From Temnopleurus reevesii (Eukaryota > Echinodermata > Echinoidea > Temnopleuroida > Temnopleuridae): DNA of 12,920 bases. The notes beneath the pieces were generated by a model. That model saw nothing but the letters and a program-made list of their open reading frames with translations, did not search any database and had not been told where the DNA came from. Location of the stretch: the NCBI GenBank assembly GCA_036244855.1, contig BQKZ01007148.1:26068-38987 (forward strand). The letters run 5' to 3'. Position numbers and translations under genes: made by a program. Below are positions 8,701 through 12,920 of this stretch, piece by piece; the stretch's first letter is position 1, and each line of letters starts with the position of its first letter.

Positions 8701-11700
8701 AATGAAGGAAAGCTAAGAATCACAGATGGCGCTATGTAGTTTTCATTGGAAACAATTCGTGTGAGTTGGGGTGTCCACTTTCGTTAACGAAAATTCATAC
8801 ATTATTTTTTTATCAGGATTTGGATCGATAAATCACGTTTGTTTCGACAAACTATTCAAAATAATTATTTCTTGATAGCATTACAAAATGGTTGATCTTT
8901 GCATGATGCAGTACCAGGTACCTCCAATGATAATACATAAAAGAAAAACTGGCAATTTTCCTACATGAAAAACGAAGTAAATACATTAGCTTCTTAAACA
9001 GGAAGTCATTCCCCCAGCTCCAGCATATCGATATCGTCGCGGCGTCATGAGATATTGTTCGAAATCACCTTTAGTCGGTGGCGAGAACATCCAAATCTTT
9101 GAGGAAAGCGATCCAACGATGCGGATCACAGAATCGTTTTCCATCCTTACTCTTATGAACAACATCGAGAGCAATGATTTTTTTTATTCAGCCTTTAAAA
9201 ATAATGAGATTGCAAACTATTTCCTTCGAACAACAGCCAGTCACAACACATCACATCACTTCACCTAAACAAAGATATCGCAAACGTTAGTCTGAACAAA
9301 TTATAATAATAGATCCATTTATAAAGCGCAATCACTGTATGCATATCACACACAAAAAAAGAACTTACATATTTGAGTAAAGTCGCAAAATGTGACACTA
9401 TAATGACACACCGGTGAGTATATCAATGAAAATACTCAACTGTGTGTCATTATAGTGTCACATTACTCAAATATGTAAGTTCTTGTTTTTTGTGTGTATA
9501 TACTCTACTGCGCTTGATACTGGATACCATACTATTATTACCCTGGCTATACCTGCCGAGAAGGCCACTCAGGCGCTAAAGCATTCCAAAGAATAAATTC
9601 CTGCCAGGTGCCCATTTTCATCTGGGTCGAGCGCAGCAAAATGTGGATAAATTTCTTGCTGAATCAAATTAGCACCATGGCTGGCATCCCAACCGCCGAC
9701 CTTCTAGTTGACAGGCAGGAGTCTAAACCACCACACCACGACGCTTCCACAATTGTTCTTGAACAATATCTCACCACCCATATCAATGTTTGATCTTTCC
9801 ATTTCTTCCCAGCCGCTGGAAGCGTCTCAATGACTACGAGATCATCCTTGGCTCACACAACCGAGACATCGTCGATATTCCCAAACAAATAAACTCGAAA
9901 CTGGGCGGAATCTTCTCCCACAATTGTCCTTGGACAATAGCTTACCACCCATATTAATGTTTTGATCTTAAAATTTTCTTCCCAGCCGCTAGAAGCGTCT
10001 CAACGATTACGAAATCACTCTTGGCTCACACAACCGAGATTTGGTCGATATTCCATACCAAAGAAACGTGAAACTGGGCGGAATCTTCTCCCACAATTGT
10101 CCTTGGACAGTAGCTTACCACCCATATTAATGTTTTGATCTTTCCCTTCCTTCCCAGCCGCTGGAAGCGTCTCAATGATTACGAAATGACCCTTGGCTCG
10201 CACAACCGAGACATCGTCGATATTCCGAACCAAAGAAACTTGAAATTGGGCGGAATCTTTGTCCACGAAGACTACAATAGTAGGACCCTCGACAACGATA
10301 TCGCTCTTCTGAAGCTGGAGAACCCAGTCGTGTTCACCGACTACATCAGCCCGGCTTGCGTCGCCACCGTCGATTACGCTCCCGACACCATGTGCGTGGT
10401 CACTGGGTGGGGCGATCAGGAATGTAAGTTAATGATTTTTTATTACTTCATTGACATAAATAAGGAATCAGTTATAAAGAACATTGAGTACATCAAACAC
10501 AACAAAAATATACAGAAATAGAGAAGACTAAAATCTGTCCAGGGCAAAGCGTATTACTGCAAAGGCAGGACAAAAAAAAACATACATATGAAAGCGATGA
10601 TATAAACCAAAAAATTGTATAATTAAACTATAATTCATGTTTATATACTAATTGTTTATGCAAACGAAAATTTCAGGTACATTCAAGATGAGTGTGTGTA
10701 TCAATTAGGTTTAGTACATTTCATATTGTCATGTAGGCCTACATGATAGAAGTTGATACCATGTAAGTCGATTTTTGTCATCTCTTATTGTTGTATTATA
10801 TACGGTACATAAATCATGCAATGAAATCGCGTCTTCTTCGAACGTATTACGGATTTTTCAACAATCATGGTAACTAGAAAAAGTCTGATACGATACGTCT
10901 AGGCGGAGAAATTTACCTCGTAAATTGCATATTTGGTGACGTCAGACAATTGCTCATTCACTCTGTATACAAAATTTCATATCCTTTTTTTTCTGAAAAG
11001 TCAACAAAATCCTAATTTTCGGTTGGTCGTAGCATTTCCAGATTCTGCATGTATTTTGAGACGAATAATGCTGCAACCTTATTCTAAATTTTACACGAAT
11101 ATATTTTTGTGTACAAAGTGAATGAGATGTTGTCCGACATGACGTCACAGATTTCGCCGATGCTGCCGATCGCACGGATCCCCATTAGCGCCAGTGATCA
11201 TCAAATCTGTGTGAATTTAAAAAATTATAACTGTTGAATGGATTGTCCAATTTTGCTAAAATTTTCACCGTTTTTACATTAAATTTTCCTTCATTCATTG
11301 AGAACATGAGCACTCCAGGATTTTGTAACATAAAGGCTTGCGATTAATTGCTACTTGATTTTGCGATCAATTGCAAACCTAAGTACATAAATTGCCAAAG
11401 ACTTACGATTGATATCAATCGCTATCTGATTAGCAGTTAATCGCAAACCTTTATGTTACAGGGCCCAGGAGTTGGTTTCCCTTTAAAGATTTTTTTTCAA
11501 ACATTAATCATTCAACAGCCGCTGTTGACAAGAGCGCCCTCCAGGAAGTTTACGTTCCGATTATTGCTCGTTCTGTCTGCAACCGAGAATCATGGTATGA
11601 CGGTGAAGTCACGGAGAACATGATCTGTGCTGGCTACTCAACCGGTGGAAAAGACTCTTGTCAGGTATATCATTATATATGCATATTTATATATATATTA

Positions 11701-12808
11701 TACTAGTTCACGTATTATGATAATGATAATGATACTGAACGGCTTTTACATAGCGCTTGTCAATTCATGAGAATTCCCTAAGCGTCCTACAATGGCAACA
11801 TTATTACCCTGACTTTAGCCCGGCAGCCACCAGCGCACTTGGCATTTCAAGGAATAACGATTCCTACCAGGTACCCATTCACCTCACCTGGGTTGAGGGC
11901 AGCACAGTGTGAATGAATTTCTTGCTGAAGGAAATTGACGCCATGGGTGGGATTCGAACCTACGACCCTCTGGTTGAAAGGCGAGAGTCACGACCACTAC
12001 ACCACGACGCCTCCACCTAGAGGAACATCCATCTAACCCTGATACATCAGCTCCGTTAAACGACGTAGAGCACTCTACGAGGGTTTACGGACTTCTACAT
12101 ATATACATATATTATTATTATCATTATTATTATTATCAAATATCGGGAATTTTACGCTTTTCTGAATACATTGTATAGTTTGATCCAGTCCAATTAGTAG
12201 AGATATGTGACGCCTTTCTTATAGGTGTATATTATCATCTGAGGTTAATTCTCCTTTAACGCCATGGGCGCGTTTCGAACCACTGACCCTCTAAGATGCG
12301 AGAGTTCGAGCAACTACACCACTACACTAAGTCTAAATCTTGAACATATAGCCCAAGTCACATAGAAGCCCGGAAGCAACGCGACTAAACACGACTCTTT
12401 GTTAAGTTGACAGTAGACTGCATCCGAATGAAGAGTCAGTCGTATTGAATCGTGTTGCTTCCGGCTGATCAGACGTTGGACCGACGTTCAGCTTACGCTT
12501 CAGGAGAGTACGTCAATTCTCCAGTGTATGCGTCCAGGGAGCGTTTTTAATTTAAAAAAAACCGCTTGACCGACGCAAGCTAAAACGCGAAGGTGTGAGT
12601 CGGCCTTGACTAACGGTGTGTTTGTCTTTTTTAATAAATACAGGGTGATAGCGGTGGACCCTTCGTGTGCATGAACAGCGCCGGTGCATGGGAGCTTACT
12701 GGTGTCGTTAGCTGGGGATACGGATGCGCTGATCCCCTAAGCCCTGGTGTCTACACACGGGTTACACAGTACAACGCCTGGATGAACGGGATCATTCTAA
12801 ATAATTAA
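5652..12808 (+). CDS. Secreted trypsin-like serine protease (S1A/chymotrypsin fold), 5 exons, complete
   Basis: Joining 5652-5709, 7920-8106, 10158-10423, 11519-11664 and 12644-12808 gives 822 nt, 273 codons plus TAA. Residues 1-19 are a signal peptide (hydrophobic core ending ALA, cleavage before Asp20), 20-32 a propeptide and 33-273 the protease domain starting IVGG. Catalytic residues are His79 (SAAHC), Asp129 (DNDIALL) and Ser222 (GDSGGP). Asp216, six residues before Ser222, with Gly244 and Gly254, predicts an open S1 pocket cutting after Arg/Lys. Ten cysteines outside the signal peptide fit the five disulfides of chymotrypsin, including propeptide Cys21 with Cys149. I see no N-X-S/T sequon. 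The length is normal for the family, and intron phases 1-2-1-0 match trypsin genes. Secretion as a zymogen, probably digestive, is inferred; a defence or developmental role is not excluded. The propeptide ends in Phe32, not Arg/Lys. The assignment to S1A is very secure; the exact orthologue is not. Confidence 0.95.
5730..6715 (+). repeat. Thrice-repeated intron 1 sequence
   Basis: GGATAAAATAGCTG followed by TTTGGTGTTT occurs near 5750-5778, 6120-6148 and 6643-6671. An associated word of the type AAAGAACRATATCCACCA occurs near 6023 and 6687, with a partial form near 6592. This looks like an old duplication later split by MITE family 2. No exon is evident in it. Confidence 0.55.
5783..6015. mobile_element. 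MITE family 2 with internal 101-bp duplication
   Basis: The left end ACCCTGTAACATAAATG and right end TTTTATGTTACAGGCCCCTG mark the element in intron 1. The first arm plus flanking GTTTCCACATCTGG is repeated in tandem (5773-5873 and 5874-5973), so the element has two left ends, at 5783 and about 5884, and one right end. Confidence 0.8.
6950..7222 (-). mobile_element. tRNA-derived SINE, minus strand, B box deleted
   Basis: On the minus strand the head begins near 7222, followed by TTTGACTCTTGCCTTTCAGCC and the body CCCATGGCGTTAATTTCC, ending in an ATC/ATT tail near 6956-6979. Compared with the copy at 11716-12014 it lacks about 13 bases (TTCGAACCTACGA-like) that include the B box. A further tail-proximal fragment of the same family lies at 6867-6930. 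Confidence 0.75.
7223..7762. other. Intron 1 stretch with a non-convincing 112-codon frame
   Basis: An open frame runs 7245-7583 on the + strand, but it shows no domain, lies inside the protease intron, and codon use looks random. CCCTTTAA words occur at 7306 and 7690. I do not call a gene; an old repeat remnant is the likeliest content. Confidence 0.5.
7764..7890. mobile_element. MITE family 1, ending 29 bp before exon 2
   Basis: The left arm runs from GTTACATAGGGCCACGG to AACACGACTCTTTGTT; the right arm runs AACAAAGAGTCGTGTTG to TGTGGCTGGGGCCTTA. The inner stem is perfect for 16 bp. The right end lies next to the exon 2 acceptor, so the pyrimidine tract and acceptor follow directly. Confidence 0.8.
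7920..8106 (+). CDS. Protease exon 2: propeptide, IVGG start, catalytic His
   Basis: The acceptor is CAG at 7917-7919 after a T-rich tract; the donor is GTGAGT at 8107-8112 (phase 2). It encodes residues 20-82: propeptide [13 protein letters not shown], mature N-terminus [18 protein letters not shown], Cys64 in CGGT, and catalytic His79 in WIVSAAHC with its partner Cys80. The new N-terminus Ile33 should insert next to Asp221 after activation, as in all chymotrypsin-fold zymogens. If the intron is retained, the frame meets TAG at 8105-8107, right on the splice junction. The last 11 bases of this exon are the start of a tandem array that continues into intron 2. Confidence 0.95.
8096..8570 (+). 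repeat. 116-bp tandem array duplicating the exon 2 end and splice donor
   Basis: Units begin with a CACTGCTTCTA-like sequence at 8096 (true exon 2 end), 8212, 8328 and 8436, with a partial unit at 8552. Spacings are 116, 116, 108 and 116. Each full unit continues into a donor-like stretch, an ATACACCGAAATCAG-like core, and a TATGATGCAGATTTTCAAC-like stretch. The donor GT survives at 8107 (true), 8339 (GTGAGT) and 8447 (GTAAGT). It is lost in the copy near 8223 (ATGAGT) and in the partial copy near 8565. The array therefore starts inside coding sequence and fills the first 460 bp of intron 2. Confidence 0.85.
8571..9346. other. Central part of intron 2, nothing recognised
   Basis: No exon, RNA gene or strong repeat seen. 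Open frames at 8986-9174 (-) and 9047-9268 (+) overlap each other and lack recognisable features. Confidence 0.5.
9347..9497. mobile_element. Near-perfect long inverted repeat (fold-back element)
   Basis: The left arm (CACACACAAAAAAAGAAC, then TTACATATTTGAGTA, ATGTGACACTATAATGACAC) pairs almost perfectly with the right arm ending GTTTTTTGTGTGT. The main difference is about 10 extra bases (AAGTCGCAAA) in the left arm. The loop has a further GAGTAT/ATACTC pair. Low divergence between arms suggests a young insertion. Confidence 0.8.
9530..9748 (-). mobile_element. tRNA-derived SINE, minus strand
   Basis: The head starts at 9748 (GGAAGCGTCGTGGTGTGG on the minus strand) and the body contains GCTAATTTGATTCAGC and the GGCACCTGGCAGG region, ending in a short ATT-type tail near 9530. 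The B-box region is diverged. Its 5' end is exactly the left edge of the exon 3 triplication. Confidence 0.75.
9813..9919 (+). pseudogene. Decoy exon 3 copy 1 (acceptor intact, truncated exon)
   Basis: The acceptor CCCAG ends at 9812 after a good pyrimidine tract. Read in the phase supplied by exon 2, the frame begins [11 protein letters not shown], runs to GGIF and then into duplicated intron sequence, reaching TAA at 9955-9957. I see no obvious donor before that stop. Splicing exon 2 to this copy would give a protein of about 129 residues with His79 but no Asp129 or Ser222. Differences from the real exon include ATCATC for ATGACC and a PKQINS stretch in place of PNQRNL. Confidence 0.8.
9986..10092 (+). 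pseudogene. Decoy exon 3 copy 2 (early stop)
   Basis: The acceptor CCCAG ends at 9985, but its tract is interrupted by AAAA. In the exon 2 phase the second codon is TAG (9990-9992), replacing the TGG of Trp84, so any transcript using this acceptor would terminate at once. The rest of the exon-like sequence stays close to the true exon up to GGCGGAATCTT. The copy is non-functional as coding sequence. Confidence 0.85.
10158..10423 (+). CDS. Protease exon 3: catalytic Asp; only complete copy of three
   Basis: The acceptor is CCCAG ending at 10157 behind a strong C/T tract; the donor is GTAAGT at 10424-10429 (phase 1). It encodes residues 82-171, including Trp84, catalytic Asp129 in [10 protein letters not shown], Cys149 (SPAC), Cys161 and the GWGD strand. 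This is the third and last of three tandem copies of the acceptor plus the first roughly 105 exon bases. Only this copy continues past GGIF into [13 protein letters not shown]. The upstream copies start at 9813 and 9986 and are truncated or carry a stop, so this copy must be used for active enzyme. Confidence 0.95.
10430..10935. other. First half of intron 3, no gene
   Basis: AT-rich. The only distinctive structure is an 18-bp perfect palindrome, TCATGTAGGCCTACATGA, at 10729-10746, inside wider GTATCAA/TTGATAC arms. Confidence 0.55.
10936..11148. mobile_element. Fold-back element (GTGACGTCA ends)
   Basis: The left arm GTGACGTCAGACAATTG, then CTCATTCACTCTGTATAC, pairs with the right arm GTGTACAAAGTGAATGAG ... 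TGACGTCAC. About 213 bp and non-coding. The open frames across it on both strands follow the inverted repeat. Confidence 0.75.
11205..11480 (-). repeat. Dispersed repeat shared with the 3' flank, split by MITE family 2
   Basis: On the minus strand it reads TTTAAAGGGAAACC (11480 side), then after the MITE, GAAGGAAAATTTAATG and AAAACGGTGAAAATTTTAGC, then AAATTGGACAATCCAT. The same order appears on the + strand at 12806-12904. Confidence 0.6.
11316..11469. mobile_element. MITE family 2 in intron 3
   Basis: The left end AGGATTTTGTAACATAAAGG and right end CCTTTATGTTACAGGGCCC are inverted. The interior has paired GCGATTAATTGC and GCAGTTAATCGC words. It ends about 50 bp before exon 4. Confidence 0.8.
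11519..11664 (+). CDS. Protease exon 4: S1-pocket Asp and disulfide loops
   Basis: The acceptor is CAACAG ending at 11518; the donor is CAG/GTATAT at 11665 (phase 0). It encodes residues 171-219: [17 protein letters not shown] with Cys191, then MICAG with Cys207 (the methionine-loop disulfide pair), and GGKDSCQ with Asp216 and Cys218. Asp216 corresponds to chymotrypsin position 189 and is the residue that gives trypsin its Arg/Lys preference. The exon ends immediately before GDSGGP, a boundary shared with vertebrate trypsin genes. The donor GTATAT is weaker than the other three in this gene. Confidence 0.95.
11716..12014 (-). mobile_element. Full-length tRNA-derived SINE, minus strand
   Basis: The head is at 12014 (GGAGGCGTCG on the minus strand), with an A box complementary to CCACTACACCA (11994-12004) and a B box complementary to GGATTCGAACC (11950-11960). 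The body runs to an AGCGCTATGTAAAAGCC-type end and an ATC-rich tail near 11716-11732. About 300 bp, in intron 4. This is the reference copy for the family in this window. Confidence 0.85.
12110..12136 (+). repeat. (ATT)n microsatellite
   Basis: ATT units with one ATC interruption. Possibly the tail of a lost SINE, since a SINE head follows at 12253. Confidence 0.7.
12253..12333 (-). mobile_element. Diverged SINE head, minus strand
   Basis: On the minus strand, GTGTAGTGGTGTAGTTG resembles the A-box region and GGTTCGAAACG the B box, then CCATGGCGTTAAAGG begins the body, which stops at once. Confidence 0.6.
12351..12464. mobile_element. MITE family 1, right end truncated
   Basis: CCAAGTCACATAG and CCCGGAAGCAACGCG at the left; GAATCGTGTTGCTTCCGG at the right, where the match stops before the terminal GTGACC block. 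Intron 4. Confidence 0.7.
12644..12808 (+). CDS. Protease exon 5: catalytic Ser and C-terminus
   Basis: The acceptor is ATACAG ending at 12643. It encodes residues 220-273: GDSGGPFVC with nucleophile Ser222 and Cys228, VSWGYGCA with Gly244 and Cys247, PGVYTRV with Gly254, and the C-terminal helix around [12 protein letters not shown], then TAA at 12806-12808. The terminal helix and length are typical of S1A enzymes, and no extra C-terminal domain follows. The stop codon lies in a TTAA, and the sequence right after it belongs to a dispersed repeat. Confidence 0.95.
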   Translation, partial: GDSGGPFVCMNSAGAWELTGVVSWGYGCADPLSPGVYTRVTQYNAWMNGIILNN

Positions 12809-12920
12809 AGGGGAACTTCACCCTGATATTGACGTGTTTTCAGTAAAGGAAAAAAATAACAAGATGCAAAAACTGTGAAAATTGAGCAAAATCGGATAAT
12901 CCATGGGGGGGGGGGGGGGG
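12809..12920 (+). other. 3' flank: repeat-derived sequence and terminal poly-G
   Basis: AGGGGAACTTCACCCTGA starts right after the stop codon and the rest matches the intron 3 repeat on the opposite strand. No AATAAA is visible before the window end, so the polyadenylation site is probably beyond it. The window closes in a G-run from 12905. Confidence 0.6.

Larger units (their letters stand above)
9749..10265 (+). repeat. Tandem triplication of intron 2 end plus start of exon 3
   Basis: Three units start with ACAATTGT at 9749, 9920 and 10093 (spacings 171 and 173). Each contains CACCCATATTAATG-like intron sequence, a pyrimidine tract with CCCAG, and about 105 bp of exon 3 up to GGCGGAATCTT. 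The third unit runs into the complete exon 3. The left edge coincides with the 5' end of a minus-strand SINE at 9748. TCCAC occurs at both original edges (cttCCAC at the SINE end, tgTCCAC in exon 3), which fits a microhomology-driven tandem duplication. Confidence 0.9.

Noticed and set aside
9047..9268. 73-codon frame in intron 2
   Set aside because: No similarity to protease or other domains, not in a phase-compatible spliced position, and no flanking consensus splice pair.
10015..10266. Minus-strand 83-codon frame across exon 3 copies
   Set aside because: Shadow of the duplicated exon on the opposite strand.
10954..11175. Frames on both strands in intron 3
   Set aside because: They cover the GTGACGTCA fold-back element and have no domain features.

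Overview
The window is animal nuclear DNA and carries one confident protein-coding gene on the + strand: a five-exon secreted trypsin-like serine protease (exons at 5652-5709, 7920-8106, 10158-10423, 11519-11664 and 12644-12808). The joined reading frame is 822 nt and encodes 273 residues. All splice sites are GT-AG and the intron phases are 1, 2, 1, 0, the arrangement known for trypsin and kallikrein genes. The product has a signal peptide, a short propeptide, the IVGG mature start, the His79/Asp129/Ser222 catalytic triad, a trypsin-type Asp216 in the S1 pocket and ten cysteines that fit the five chymotrypsin-type disulfides. The propeptide ends in Phe rather than Arg/Lys.

The organism is a metazoan with AT-rich, repeat-laden non-coding DNA. 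The protease resembles marine invertebrate digestive trypsins. I lean towards a marine invertebrate, possibly a deuterostome (echinoderm, hemichordate or cephalochordate), but this is inference and no species can be named from the sequence.

Layout. Positions 1-5577 are intergenic, with no gene I can support. They hold a tRNA-derived SINE head, a truncated SINE body, a 245-bp tandem duplication (2500-2992) and several families of short fold-back (MITE-like) elements, some nested. A TATA box lies at 5578-5584, about 74 bp before the start codon. Intron 1 (5710-7919) holds a fold-back element with an internal 101-bp duplication, a thrice-repeated short sequence, a SINE that has lost its B box, and a fold-back element ending about 30 bp before exon 2. 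Intron 2 (8107-10157) begins with a 116-bp tandem array that repeats the end of exon 2 and its splice donor, and ends with a roughly 172-bp tandem triplication of the acceptor and first part of exon 3. Intron 3 (10424-11518) holds two fold-back elements and another dispersed repeat. Intron 4 (11665-12643) holds a full-length SINE, a second SINE head and a fold-back element. After the stop codon the 3' flank is itself repeat-derived and runs into poly-G at the window end.

The most unusual feature is intron 2: both of its splice ends were independently duplicated in tandem, so the intron carries intact-looking cryptic donors (8339, 8447) and decoy acceptors with partial exon 3 copies (9813, 9986), all of which lead to premature stops. 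I do not see a multi-gene system.
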